Part shown: positions 1 to 8,651 of the stretch, one piece after another
Numbering within the stretch: the stretch's first letter is position 1
Layout: each line of letters opens with the position of its first letter
Origin: Oceanispirochaeta sp.
GTDB taxonomy: Bacteria; Spirochaetota; Spirochaetia; DSM-2461
Assembly: GCF_027859075.1 (NCBI RefSeq)
Contig: NZ_JAQIBL010000354.1
Coordinates: forward strand, 1 to 33,128
Direction of reading: 5' to 3'
Length of the DNA: 33,128 nucleotides
Translations under genes and position numbers: made by a program
The notes under the pieces: model-generated
Told to the model about the DNA's origin: nothing
The model's input: the letters and a program-made list of their open reading frames with translations, nothing else
The model's database searches: none

Positions 1-447
1 CCGGTTTTCAACCGTGTGGCAGAGATGGTGGATAACGGAGCCTCTCCCAATGGTGTTTTTCGCCGCATCAATGGAGGCCGGGAGCTCAGCACAAGGCGTC
101 TGATGGGCCGTCTTCTGGACCGGGCCCGTTTTTACTGTGATGACAAAATTATCATTTCCTGGGAAAACAAGGACGACCGTGAGGAGCTTGCCGTAGAAGA
201 CCGGGACTCGGACAAGCTCTATCAACTCCTGCAGAGCATAGCCGGCTGTGAAGCCGTAGCCTTGATCAGGGAGGAATCCCCGACCCTGTGCATTATAGGT
301 TTGCGGTCCAATAACAGTATTGATGTGGGACGCATTGCTTCAGAACTCGGAGGAGGTGGTCATGTCAAGGCTGCCGGATGTGCCGTCGAGGCCGACCGGG
401 AGACTGTTCTTCAGAAGCTGCTGGAACTCTTTTCTCAACAAATTTAA
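1..447 (+). CDS. DHH/DHHA1 phosphoesterase, NrnA-like (5' truncated)
   Basis: Only the C-terminal part is present; the frame is open to the left edge of the window, so the start lies upstream. The fragment shows a DHHA1-type substrate-binding domain ending in the glycine-rich motif GGGGHVKAAG (about 20-30 residues before the stop), which is characteristic of DHH phosphoesterases such as NrnA (nano-RNA degradation and pAp phosphatase). The preceding LSTRRLMGRLLDRARF stretch fits the linker and first part of DHHA1. The catalytic DHH motif would be in the missing N-terminal domain, so the exact substrate cannot be read here. A cytoplasmic enzyme is expected. No hairpin terminator is visible between it and the next gene. 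Alternative: another DHHA1-containing phosphoesterase rather than NrnA itself. Confidence 0.8.
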   Translation, partial: PVFNRVAEMVDNGASPNGVFRRINGGRELSTRRLMGRLLDRARFYCDDKIIISWENKDDREELAVEDRDSDKLYQLLQSIAGCEAVALIREESPTLCIIGLRSNNSIDVGRIASELGGGGHVKAAGCAVEADRETVLQKLLELFSQQI

Positions 448-486
448 AAATTGACAAGAATTCATTAATTCTAACTACTTTTCCAA

Positions 487-515
487 TTGACCAATTTTAT
501 ATAAATGATTATTTT
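487..515 (+). promoter_or_regulatory. Candidate promoter for the tetR-efflux operon
   Basis: TTGACC (487-492) and TATTTT (510-515) are separated by 17 bp. The -10 overlaps the left arm of the palindrome at 512-541, so a bound repressor would block polymerase. A second -35-like hexamer, TTGACA at 451-456, has only a poor -10 partner (TAACTA, 472-477, 15-bp spacing). Confidence 0.4.
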
Positions 516-541
516 TGTTGACGAACGGTCGTAAACAAAAA
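512..541 (+). promoter_or_regulatory. Near-perfect palindrome, probable TetR autoregulatory operator
   Basis: Arms TTTGTTGACGA (514-524) and TCGTAAACAAA (529-539) are inverted repeats with 10 of 11 positions complementary around a 4-bp centre (ACGG). A/T bases extend the symmetry outward to 512 and 541. The core ACGA-N4-TCGT has the size and symmetry typical of TetR-family sites. It ends immediately before the ATG of the tandem TetR gene, so it probably controls that gene and the efflux operon behind it. Binding itself is inferred. Confidence 0.6.
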
Positions 542-542
542 A

Positions 543-1721
543 ATGAAAGTAGAAGAAAAAAGAAAACTTAAAAAAATAGCAATCATCGAAGCTGCTCTGG
601 ATGTCTGGTCGGTGGATGATTACAGAACCACATCTCTCAACGCCCTGGCAACAAACCTCAACATGACAAAGCAGGCCTTGTACCGCTATTTCAAAAACAA
701 GGAAGACCTGCTGGATTCCATGACCGATTATGTGAGCTCCCTTGAAAATCTCTGGTTTCAGGACATGACTAGAAAACTGAAGGCTGTTCCTCAGGAAGAA
801 AAAATTCGTTTTTTTATATCCAACCTTTCCCAAGCCCTGACACAGGGACGCCGGTACCTTCACTTTGACAGCTTTAATACACTTCGTCTGGACAAATTAT
901 CGCTGGGAAAGAACATGAAAAACCTCGAAGAAATAAGGGATACCCTGGACGTTCCCGAAAAGGTTATCCATTTAATCATGATGTTCTGTTTTTTTTTATG
1001 GGGATGGCAAGAGACTCAGCACATCCAGAAGAAAAGAAATACTTCCCAAAAAATTGAACTGATAATAGAAGTCATTGAAAATGGACTGGCAACAGAGAAA
1101 TTCAGACTGCCGGAAAAAGGCTGCTCCTTTCAGGATACAATGGAATACAGATCCTTCAGAGTAAGGCTGAATCAGGAAAACCTGATTCAGGCAGTCACAC
1201 AGGTCATTCAGGAAAAGGGCTTTCAGGGGGTGACTTTGGAGCTTATTGCTGAAAAAGCTGGAATATCCAAAAGTACTCTCTATAATTATTTTAAAAATAA
1301 GGATGATATGCTGACACAAACAACGAACCTTCTTGTTAAAGAGTATATGCAGTATCATTCTCAGCTTTTATCCACAAGGGATTGTTTTGAAGATAAACTT
1401 CTGGCTCATCTGGAAATGCAATGCCTTTTATTTCCTAAAAAACCCCAGGCGTTCATCATCATAAAGCAATTTATGAGCAGGGATGTCTTTGATAAAGTGG
1501 AGAAACCGGCATTACAACCCGGATTTTTGGATTTTCTGGAAGACGGGATCAAAGAAAAAAAACTGAAACCCCTTCTGTCTGTTTATGAATATCAGATGGT
1601 TTTTAGTTTTTTTATATTTATTGAGAGGGTTATTTTAAGAAATGAGGATGAACTATTTCTTACTCGGAAAATTATTGATTGGTTAGGCTTTTTAGCCTAT
1701 GGGTTTAAATACAACTGTTAA
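543..1721 (+). CDS. Tandem (double) TetR/AcrR-type regulator
   Basis: This 392-residue protein is about twice the usual TetR length and carries two complete TetR DNA-binding domains. The first is at about residues 7-60, with recognition region TKQALYRYFKNKEDLL. The second is at about 205-260, with SKSTLYNYFKNKDDML. Each is followed by about 130 helical residues resembling a ligand/dimer domain, so the protein reads as two repressors joined head to tail. One chain could therefore bind a palindrome as an internal pseudo-dimer (inference). The ATG at 543 lies directly after the palindrome and has no visible Shine-Dalgarno; the next ATG would remove part of the first HTH. The gene is more AT-rich than the pump genes behind it and stands 28 bp before the tolC-like gene, probably in the same operon. 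It most likely represses the efflux genes and itself. Confidence 0.85.
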   Translation: MKVEEKRKLKKIAIIEAALDVWSVDDYRTTSLNALATNLNMTKQALYRYFKNKEDLLDSMTDYVSSLENLWFQDMTRKLKAVPQEEKIRFFISNLSQALTQGRRYLHFDSFNTLRLDKLSLGKNMKNLEEIRDTLDVPEKVIHLIMMFCFFLWGWQETQHIQKKRNTSQKIELIIEVIENGLATEKFRLPEKGCSFQDTMEYRSFRVRLNQENLIQAVTQVIQEKGFQGVTLELIAEKAGISKSTLYNYFKNKDDMLTQTTNLLVKEYMQYHSQLLSTRDCFEDKLLAHLEMQCLLFPKKPQAFIIIKQFMSRDVFDKVEKPALQPGFLDFLEDGIKEKKLKPLLSVYEYQMVFSFFIFIERVILRNEDELFLTRKIIDWLGFLAYGFKYNC

Positions 1722-1749
1722 ATGTAAAAGATAGCATAAGGAGTTTTCT

Positions 1750-3084
1750 ATGAAGAAAATATTTATTCTTCTCACACTACTAATTTCATTGGTTCTGAAT
1801 ATTCATGGGGAAACGATAAACCTCACCGCCGATGCGGCGGTTGCCCTGGCCCTGGAGAATAACCTGAGCCTCCAGAGTGAATCTCTGAGTCTGAGTATCA
1901 AGGAAAGAACAAAAGAAACGGCATGGAATGCCTTTGTTCCTGAAATCAGCGCTGGGGGCGGTATGAACTACAGCCAGCTACTGCTTTCAGATCCGGATCC
2001 CCTGTATGTTCAGAATGATAAAACATGGACTGTTTCGGGTTCTCTTTCCGCCAACCTCAGACTCAACGCGGGAGTCGGTACGGGTATAAAACAGTACCAG
2101 ATAGACTATGAAGCGGGACTACTCAGTTATGAGGATGCCCGGAAGAAGATAAACCGGGATGTGCGAAATAAATACTTCAATATCATAACCATGGACGCCA
2201 ACCTGAAACTCAAACAGATGGATATTACCCTGGCACAGAAACGCTACGAACAGGCCCGGGAGAATTATAAAAACGGTCTGATCTCAGAGTTGGACATGCT
2301 CAAAGCACAGGTGACTGTTGAAAATACTAAACCCGAGTATAACAGCCTCCTGACCTCTTACAGGAGTGCTCTGATGAATTTCAAACTTGTCCTGGGAATC
2401 CCAGGGACTGTGGAACTCGCAATGACCGAAGGGCTGGATATGATAACATTATACAGACTGGATGCGGATGCTCTGATTGACAGATACAGTGCCAAAAGAA
2501 TGGATGTACTCCAGATCAACAAGAGCATTGAATCTCTCAAGAATAAAAGAAAGCTTCAATCTCAGTCAGAAAGGACTCCCTGGCTGACCCTCAGTTCCTC
2601 CTGGGGTACAAGAGTCCCCGACGGACTCAACGGTGACAACTGGAAACAGGAGGTCTGGCAGGACTCGGCAACCATAGGACTCAATCTGAGCATTCCTCTG
2701 GACGGTTATATTCCCGGGTCGAGTACGGATGTCACCCTGGAGAACCTTGACAAGGAGATACAGAAGCTGGTGCTTCAGAGGCAGCAGATTTACGATTTCG
2801 CCGAAATTGAAATCCGAAGCCTCGTGATGACCCTGCAGAACTCCATCGATACCATTGACACCTATACCCTCAATGTAGATCTGGCCAAAAAATCCTTTGA
2901 CCTCACTACAGAGGCCTACAATTTGGGAACCAGGGAACTTCTGGATGTTGAAACAGCCCAGTCTGAACTGATGAGTGCCTCCCAGAATGTACTCCGTGAA
3001 AAATACAATTATAAAACCAAGCTACTGGATCTGGAATATGCCATCAACAGTGACGATATTTCGGAAATACTGGAGGAGAAATGA
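1750..3084 (+). CDS. TolC-family outer membrane efflux protein
   Basis: 444 residues, close to the usual length for outer membrane factors. The N-terminus (MKKIFILLTLLISLVLNIHG) is a clear Sec signal peptide. It is followed by the ALALENNLSLQ segment typical of the first TolC helix, and the long amphipathic repeats around 130-210 and 340-430 fit the two OEP repeats. The C-terminal repeat ends with GTRELLDVETAQSELMSA, a common OEP-family pattern. A strong Shine-Dalgarno (AAGGAG, about 1738) precedes the ATG. It overlaps the following adaptor gene by 4 bp (ATGA), showing translational coupling. Role: trimeric outer-membrane exit duct for the RND pump encoded downstream. The transported substrate is not evident. 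Confidence 0.9.
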   Translation: MKKIFILLTLLISLVLNIHGETINLTADAAVALALENNLSLQSESLSLSIKERTKETAWNAFVPEISAGGGMNYSQLLLSDPDPLYVQNDKTWTVSGSLSANLRLNAGVGTGIKQYQIDYEAGLLSYEDARKKINRDVRNKYFNIITMDANLKLKQMDITLAQKRYEQARENYKNGLISELDMLKAQVTVENTKPEYNSLLTSYRSALMNFKLVLGIPGTVELAMTEGLDMITLYRLDADALIDRYSAKRMDVLQINKSIESLKNKRKLQSQSERTPWLTLSSSWGTRVPDGLNGDNWKQEVWQDSATIGLNLSIPLDGYIPGSSTDVTLENLDKEIQKLVLQRQQIYDFAEIEIRSLVMTLQNSIDTIDTYTLNVDLAKKSFDLTTEAYNLGTRELLDVETAQSELMSASQNVLREKYNYKTKLLDLEYAINSDDISEILEEK

Positions 3085-4058
3085 GTAAGAACAAAACATC
3101 CGAAGTAAAAACGGAAGTAAAGAAAAAAATAACCCTTGGCCGTATTATTCTTATTGTTCTGCTCCTCGGAATTCTCGGATTTGCAACCTACACCTTTCTG
3201 GGAATGAAAGAGAGCGCTCCAGGACGTCCCGGTCAGGCCGAAGAAGAGCAGAAGGAAACAACCTTTGCCGTGACAACAACCGAGGCTGTATCCGGTCAGA
3301 TCAAGGACCTTCTGAATGTTAACGGTGATGTAATTCCCGACAGTTCTGTCGATGTTTATTCAGATATTTCGGGAAAACTGATCCGATTAAATGTAGGTCT
3401 GGGTGACTATGTCAGCAAAAATCAGGTGATTGCAGAAGTAGACCCATCCCGCCCGGGTATGTCCTACACAGCCAGCCCAGTGAAGGCCACCGTGAGCGGA
3501 ACAGTCACCAGTATGCCCTTTGATATCGGGGCGACAATCAGCCCTCAAGTACCTGTAGCCAGAATCGGAAACCTGACAAACCTGCAGGTCAGAACCTTTA
3601 TCCCCGAACGGTTCATCTCCAGGATAAAGATGGGTATGAAGGCACAGCTTGCCTTTGAATCCTACCCAGGAGAAATCTTTGAAGCCGTTGTTATGGAGCT
3701 GAGTCCTATAGTGGATGAAGTTTCAAGAACGATGGAGATCAAGATGGATATTGTCAAACGGGACAAACGAATCAAGGCAGGAATGTATGCCAAAATCAGC
3801 CTGATTACCGAGGTCAAAAACGATATCGTCCGGATTCCAAGCGACTGCATCATGAGCCGTTTCGGTGAGACCTTCGTCTTCGTTCTTGATGGTGAGAAAG
3901 TTTCTAAAAGATTGATCAGCGAAGGGATACGCATCGACGGCGTATCAGAAATCAGGATGGGTCTTTCAGCAGGAGAAACAATCATTTTCCAGGGTCAAAC
4001 CCTTCTGGATGACATGGCTCCTGTCAAAGTAGTCCGCAGCGTTCAACCCCTGAAGTAA
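3081..4058 (+). CDS. RND efflux periplasmic adaptor (membrane fusion protein)
   Basis: 325 residues. A single hydrophobic helix at about 16-42 anchors the protein in the inner membrane, followed by a short Pro/Glu-rich linker. The lipoyl/barrel-sandwich half-motifs are visible in SDISGKLIRLNVGLGDYVSKNQVIAEV and later in KATVSGTVTSMPFDIGATISP. These are followed by a beta-barrel domain (VRTFIPERFISRIKMGMKAQLAF) and a membrane-proximal region. The coiled-coil hairpin usually found between lipoyl halves is almost absent, so this is a short-hairpin or hairpin-less adaptor. It starts on the ATGA overlap with the tolC-like gene and ends 10 bp before the pump gene, consistent with one tripartite complex. 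Family assignment is secure; substrate is unknown. Confidence 0.9.
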   Translation: MSKNKTSEVKTEVKKKITLGRIILIVLLLGILGFATYTFLGMKESAPGRPGQAEEEQKETTFAVTTTEAVSGQIKDLLNVNGDVIPDSSVDVYSDISGKLIRLNVGLGDYVSKNQVIAEVDPSRPGMSYTASPVKATVSGTVTSMPFDIGATISPQVPVARIGNLTNLQVRTFIPERFISRIKMGMKAQLAFESYPGEIFEAVVMELSPIVDEVSRTMEIKMDIVKRDKRIKAGMYAKISLITEVKNDIVRIPSDCIMSRFGETFVFVLDGEKVSKRLISEGIRIDGVSEIRMGLSAGETIIFQGQTLLDDMAPVKVVRSVQPLK

Positions 4059-4068
4059 AGGACAATCC

Positions 4069-7000
4069 ATGAGTATAACCAAAACCATAGTCAACAGACC
4101 GACGACCGTCCTCATCATATTTGCCATATTGATTGGCCTCGGTCTCTATATCGTTCCCCAGGTCCCCATCGACCTGTACCCTGAAATCAATCCTCCGATT
4201 CTGGTTGTTTTTACATCCTACACTGGTGCCGGACCGGAAGAAATAGAACAGACGGTGACCCGCCCACTGGAAGGGCAGATGGGAAACGTCTCGGATGTAC
4301 AGAGAATAACATCGACCTCTTCCGAGGGGCTCAGCATGATTATTCTTGAGTTTGACTGGAATACCGACCTGTCCGCGGCGGCTCAGGATGTCCGGGACAA
4401 ACTCGAGTTTATCAAGGACTTTCTTCCCGATGATGCGGCGAACCCTCAGATTTTCAAATTTGATCCTGCCATGATGCCCATCATAGACCTGGTCATCAAC
4501 GGAAACAGGTCTCCTGAGGAAATAAGGACCATTGCGGAAGACCAGATTCAACCCTACCTGGAACAGGTCCCGGGTGTAGCCACCACTTTTATCACGGGGG
4601 GACGGGAAAAAGTGGTCCGTGTGGAAATCTCCCAGAACAGATTGGAGGCCTATAATCTCAGCCTGACCCAGGTAGCCCAGATGCTGTCTAGTCAGAATAT
4701 GCAGATTGGCGCCGGTTCTGTTGAAGAGGGAACTAAAAAGTACCTGGTCCGCACGGCTGGTGAGTATAAGAGCCTGGAAGAGATATCCAATGCCGTCATC
4801 TCCTATAAAATGTCGGGGGGAGTGACCAAGGAAGTACGCCTGAGAGATATTGCCACCGTTACCGAAGGGTATAAAGATGCCACGAATTCGGTTTATATCA
4901 ATGGTGAACCGGGAGTGTATATCTCCATACAGAAACAGAGTGGTGTCAACTCCATAGAGACCGCAGACAATGTCATTGCCAAACTGAAACAGATCAATAA
5001 AAACCTTCCCCAGGATATGTCTGTTTCCATTATCAACAACACAACGGAGATGATCAGAGGGTCCCTGGATCAGGTCACCAATTCTGCTATTACCGGGGCG
5101 ATCCTGGCCATGGCTATTCTTTTTATCTTTCTCAGAAGCATAAAAAGCACCCTGATCATCGGGCTTTCTATCCCCATAGCCCTGCTGATCACCATCATGT
5201 TTATGTACTTTGCCGGTTTAACCCTGAACTTGATGACCCTGGCTGGACTGACCCTGGGGGTGGGGATGATAGTGGATTCTTCCATCGTCATCCTGGAGAA
5301 CATATTCCGGTATAGAGAAAAAGGAGCGAAACTCAAACCCTCGGCTATCCTGGGATCCCAGGAAATGTTTATGGCTATCTTGGCTTCCACTCTGACGACA
5401 GTCTGTGTTTTCCTGCCTGTCATCATGTTCAAAAAAGAGCTGGAAATGATCGGAGTTCTCTTTCAGGACCTGGCCTTTACCATCATCATAGCCCTTCTTT
5501 CCTCCCTGTTTATCGCCATTACTCTGGTTCCCGTTCTGGCCAGCCAGTATGTGACCATATACACCCGTAAGCAGAAACCTCTTAAATGGAAATTCCTGAG
5601 AGGAATAGACAACGTGATGGAAGGCTTTTTCACAGGAATGGACAATGCCTACAAACGGGCCCTGGCCTCCTGCCTGGACAACAAGCTCCTTACCATCCTC
5701 GTGATTCTGGGACTCTTTATTGTCAGCATCATGATGTTTCCCTCCATAGGTATGAATTTCATGCCCACCAGTGAGGAAGATTCGATAACACTGAACCTGA
5801 GCATGCCGGTAGGAACCCGGTTGGATCTGACCCAGGACTATATGAATCAGCTGGCAATCATTACAGAAGATGAAATTGACAGCGCCAGAGATATCATCAT
5901 CTCCACGGGGTCCGGTGGTTTCCTTGCCGCCGACAACAGCAGCAGAGGAACACTCACGATCACCCTCAAAGACTATGAACTCCGATCAGAGACAAATGAT
6001 GAAATCAAGGAAGAACTGAGAGCCCATTTTGATAACTTTCCGTCGGCCACATTCAGTTTCGGCAGTTCCATGAATATGGGAGGCTCAGCCTCACCCATTG
6101 ACATCATCATCAAGACCGAAGATCTGGATAAGGCCAGAAGGGTAGCCAATGAGATTAAGGAGATGCTTAAAAACGATATCCCTGAGGTGACAGAACCGGA
6201 GGTGAGTCTGATAGAGGGTCTCCCCCAGGCTGAAATCATCGTAGACAGGGAAAAAGCCTATTCTCTGGGATTAAGCATCTACGCCATCGGCAATGAAATA
6301 TCTGCCAATGTGGATGGAAAAACAGCCTCCCGCTACAGGGTGGGAGGAGATGAGTTTGATATCCTGGTCATTTTGGAAGAACAGGACCGCAGCTCCATAC
6401 CGGACCTTGAAAAAATATTCATAATGAATTCCATGAATCAGAGGATTCCTCTTTCCAGTGTAGCCCGCATTGAAAAGACCTCGGGACCAGTCGATATTGC
6501 CCGGGAGGATCAGTCCCGGGTGGTCCATGTCACAGGAGGCCTTAAACCTGGATTCGCCGCCAGTGAGGTGGAACCCAAGGTCCGCCAGATGATCAAGGAG
6601 AACATTGTGGCTGATGAGACGGTGATCATTGATTTTAACGGAGACTATGCGGAGATCCAATCCTATGTGATGAAATTCATAGTGATCATGATCATTGCGG
6701 TGGCTCTGGTATTCGGTGTCATGGCGAGTCAGTTTGAATCACTGAAAGATCCTTTCATAATCTTCTTCACCATTCCCCTGATGGCCATCGGAATTATTTT
6801 CATATATAAATTTACGGGAGAAGCCATCAGCATGTACTCCGCTGTCGGGGTTATCATGCTGGCGGGAATCGTCGTCAACAACGGTATCGTCATGGTGGAT
6901 TATACCAATATCCTCAGGGGACGGGGACTTTGTATCAGAGATGCCTGTATCGAAGCAGGAGGAAACAGACTCCGCCCGGTTCTGATGACGACCCTGACAA

Positions 7001-7227
7001 CCGTATTGGGAATGCTGCCCATGGCTTTTTCCAAAGGACAGGGATCCGAACTGGTACAACCCTTCGGTCAGACCGTCGTAGGTGGATTGACCATGAGTAC
7101 CATACTGACTCTCTTTCTTGTTCCCGTACTCTACGCACTATTCAACAGAAAACATCAGAACAATGTGTCAGAATGCAGTGATTCTGAAGACTTCATCAAC
7201 AGACCTTTACTGGAGGAAACAATTTGA
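4069..7227 (+). CDS. RND-family efflux transporter (HAE-1/AcrB-like permease)
   Basis: 1052 residues, the normal length for an AcrB-type inner-membrane pump. It shows an N-terminal transmembrane helix (about 12-30), a periplasmic porter domain with TRPLEGQMGNV near residue 65, a helix bundle from about 335, a second porter domain (about 560-870) and the last helices to about 1035. In TM4 the motif GMIVDSSIVILEN retains the first proton-relay aspartate (D403) but has Ser where AcrB has its second Asp. In TM10 the AcrB relay lysine is replaced in VVNNGIVMVDY (about residue 935). This variant is common among non-AcrB HAE pumps and is not a sign of inactivation. It exports amphiphilic or toxic compounds by proton antiport with the adaptor and TolC partner. 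Its TGA overlaps the TTG start of the next gene. Confidence 0.92.
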   Translation: MSITKTIVNRPTTVLIIFAILIGLGLYIVPQVPIDLYPEINPPILVVFTSYTGAGPEEIEQTVTRPLEGQMGNVSDVQRITSTSSEGLSMIILEFDWNTDLSAAAQDVRDKLEFIKDFLPDDAANPQIFKFDPAMMPIIDLVINGNRSPEEIRTIAEDQIQPYLEQVPGVATTFITGGREKVVRVEISQNRLEAYNLSLTQVAQMLSSQNMQIGAGSVEEGTKKYLVRTAGEYKSLEEISNAVISYKMSGGVTKEVRLRDIATVTEGYKDATNSVYINGEPGVYISIQKQSGVNSIETADNVIAKLKQINKNLPQDMSVSIINNTTEMIRGSLDQVTNSAITGAILAMAILFIFLRSIKSTLIIGLSIPIALLITIMFMYFAGLTLNLMTLAGLTLGVGMIVDSSIVILENIFRYREKGAKLKPSAILGSQEMFMAILASTLTTVCVFLPVIMFKKELEMIGVLFQDLAFTIIIALLSSLFIAITLVPVLASQYVTIYTRKQKPLKWKFLRGIDNVMEGFFTGMDNAYKRALASCLDNKLLTILVILGLFIVSIMMFPSIGMNFMPTSEEDSITLNLSMPVGTRLDLTQDYMNQLAIITEDEIDSARDIIISTGSGGFLAADNSSRGTLTITLKDYELRSETNDEIKEELRAHFDNFPSATFSFGSSMNMGGSASPIDIIIKTEDLDKARRVANEIKEMLKNDIPEVTEPEVSLIEGLPQAEIIVDREKAYSLGLSIYAIGNEISANVDGKTASRYRVGGDEFDILVILEEQDRSSIPDLEKIFIMNSMNQRIPLSSVARIEKTSGPVDIAREDQSRVVHVTGGLKPGFAASEVEPKVRQMIKENIVADETVIIDFNGDYAEIQSYVMKFIVIMIIAVALVFGVMASQFESLKDPFIIFFTIPLMAIGIIFIYKFTGEAISMYSAVGVIMLAGIVVNNGIVMVDYTNILRGRGLCIRDACIEAGGNRLRPVLMTTLTTVLGMLPMAFSKGQGSELVQPFGQTVVGGLTMSTILTLFLVPVLYALFNRKHQNNVSECSDSEDFINRPLLEETI

Positions 7228-7502
7228 CCAGGGTAGAAATCATAGTGAATCAGTCCATAGAAGCGGACCTCTTTGAAGCATTTGCACACCATCAGGTTGT
7301 CAAACATTACACCAAGATTCCCAGCGCCCACGGTGTGGGCCGTTCGGACCCTAAGATGGGAGACCATATCTGGCCGGAAGAGAATGTCGTCATCATAGTG
7401 TACTGTAAGAAAAAAGAAGCGGAGCAGATTAAAGAAGCCGTTCAGGAAGTGAAAAGAAAATTTCCTCAGGAAGGATTAAAAATATTTATGATGAAATCCT
7501 GA
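7224..7502 (+). CDS. Small PII-like protein coupled to the RND pump
   Basis: 92 residues. It starts at TTG 7224, which overlaps the pump gene's TGA, and has a strong GGAGG at 7212-7216. The predicted order is a beta strand (RVEIIVNQSI), a helix (ADLFEAFAHH), a long Gly-rich loop (SAHGVGRSDPKMGDHIWPEE), a strand (NVVIIVYC), a helix (EAEQIKEAVQEVKRKF) and a final strand (LKIFMMK). This matches the ferredoxin-like PII/CutA fold, with the loop in the T-loop position. Small PII-like proteins (DUF3240 or PII-NG type) are known beside some RND efflux genes, and this is probably one of them. Its role would be to sense a ligand and modulate the pump from the cytoplasm; both the fold and the role are inferred from sequence pattern. 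A terminator follows at 7534. Confidence 0.65.
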   Translation: MTRVEIIVNQSIEADLFEAFAHHQVVKHYTKIPSAHGVGRSDPKMGDHIWPEENVVIIVYCKKKEAEQIKEAVQEVKRKFPQEGLKIFMMKS

Positions 7503-7533
7503 CTTTTTAAGAATAATTTTTTTGAATATCCGG

Positions 7534-7568
7534 CCGCTCTCCCCTCGGGTGAGCGGTTTCTTATTTTT
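7534..7568 (+). terminator. Rho-independent terminator of the efflux operon
   Basis: Arms starting CCGCTC (7534) and ending GAGCGG (7556) form a stem of about 10 bp with one mismatch and a tight loop, followed by a T-rich run (tttcttattttt, 7557-7568). It lies 31 bp after the PII-like gene. Confidence 0.8.
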
Positions 7569-7592
7569 GAAGGTCTGGAAAGTCCCCTTTCC

Positions 7593-7621
7593 TTGTCAGC
7601 CTGTGATTCTGATGTTACAAT
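7593..7621 (+). promoter_or_regulatory. Sigma70-type promoter of the ABC operon
   Basis: TTGTCA (7593-7598), a 17-bp spacer, and TACAAT (7616-7621) form a good housekeeping promoter. It lies between the efflux terminator and the ABC ATPase start and predicts a leader of about 75 nt. It argues against placing the ABC start upstream, because the TTG at 7593 is part of the -35 box. Confidence 0.6.
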
Positions 7622-7703
7622 TCCAGAGCTCTATCTCCACTGTCTCCCGGTGGCATTTATGAGCATTTTTTATAAAATGAAACAACCCTCCAGGAGGAGA
7701 ACA

Positions 7704-8651
7704 TTGATCAAAGCGATTGATTTAACAAAACGCTATGGAAAGCATACTGCAGTCAACAAGATCAACTTTGAAATTGCAAAAGGAGAGATCATAGGATTTC
7801 TGGGTCCCAATGGAGCCGGAAAATCCACAACAATGAATATGATCACAGGATACACCGCCCCTTCGGACGGATTCATACTGGTGGATGGTGAAAACATCCT
7901 GGATGATCCTGAAAAAACAAGAGGCAAGATCGGGTACCTTCCAGAACACCCGCCCCTCTATATGGATATGACGGTCAACGAGTATCTGAAGTTTGCCGGC
8001 CAACTGAAGAAAATAACAAAACCTGAATTGCGTCAGGACATGGATCGTATCTCCGAACTTGTTAAGATAAGCGATGTCCGGGGTAGACTGATCAAAAATC
8101 TATCCAAGGGATACAAACAGAGGGTAGGACTGGCTCAGGCTCTTCTGGGAAACCCCCAACTTCTCATCCTGGATGAACCCACAGTCGGTCTGGATCCCAA
8201 GCAGATCATTGAAATAAGAAACCTGATCAAGGAACTGAGTGAAGATCATACCATCGTCCTGAGTTCCCATATCCTGCCCGAGATCTCCGCCGTCTGCGAC
8301 AGAGTTCTGATCATCAGCAAGGGAGACATCGTTGCCTCGGATACACCGGAAAACCTGGCAAAGAATATGGCTGGCATGCATAAGCTGCATCTGAGAGTAA
8401 AAGGCCAGGAAAGCAACATCCGGGGAGCCCTGGAAGGCCTTGGATTCCTGAAAGATATCATCCTGGCACCCTCCCGTGAGGAGGGAGTCCTGAAGGTGGT
8501 CGTGGAGGCCGGTAGAGATGCAGACATAAGGGAAGATGTATTCTTCGCCCTGGCGGCTCAACGCTGCCCCATCCTTCAAATGCGCCCCATGGACATATCT
8601 CTGGAAGAAATCTTCCTGAACCTGACAACCGTTGAAGGAGAAGAAAAATAA
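7704..8651 (+). CDS. ABC transporter ATP-binding protein, GldA-like
   Basis: 315 residues from TTG 7704, chosen because AGGAGG (7692-7697) lies 6 nt before it and the protein then begins at MIKAIDLTKRYG, the normal ABC start. Visible elements are Walker A GPNGAGKST (34-42), signature LSKGYKQR (133-140), Walker B LLILDE (153-158), D-loop GLDP and the H-loop His189. The Q-loop position reads YLPEHPPLY, as is usual in GldA/ABC-2 exporters. The C-terminal part of about 100 residues (LHLRVKGQ onward) is the extension found in this subgroup. It energises export with the downstream permease, starting in a TAATG overlap with it. In Bacteroidetes homologues belong to the gliding machinery, but elsewhere the substrate is unknown. 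Confidence 0.9.
   Translation: MIKAIDLTKRYGKHTAVNKINFEIAKGEIIGFLGPNGAGKSTTMNMITGYTAPSDGFILVDGENILDDPEKTRGKIGYLPEHPPLYMDMTVNEYLKFAGQLKKITKPELRQDMDRISELVKISDVRGRLIKNLSKGYKQRVGLAQALLGNPQLLILDEPTVGLDPKQIIEIRNLIKELSEDHTIVLSSHILPEISAVCDRVLIISKGDIVASDTPENLAKNMAGMHKLHLRVKGQESNIRGALEGLGFLKDIILAPSREEGVLKVVVEAGRDADIREDVFFALAAQRCPILQMRPMDISLEEIFLNLTTVEGEEK

Noticed and set aside
7593-7703. Extended N-terminus of the ABC ATPase from TTG 7593
   Set aside because: The extra residues do not look like an ABC start, the TTG is part of the -35 box at 7593-7598, and the TTG at 7704 has a perfect AGGAGG 6 nt upstream.
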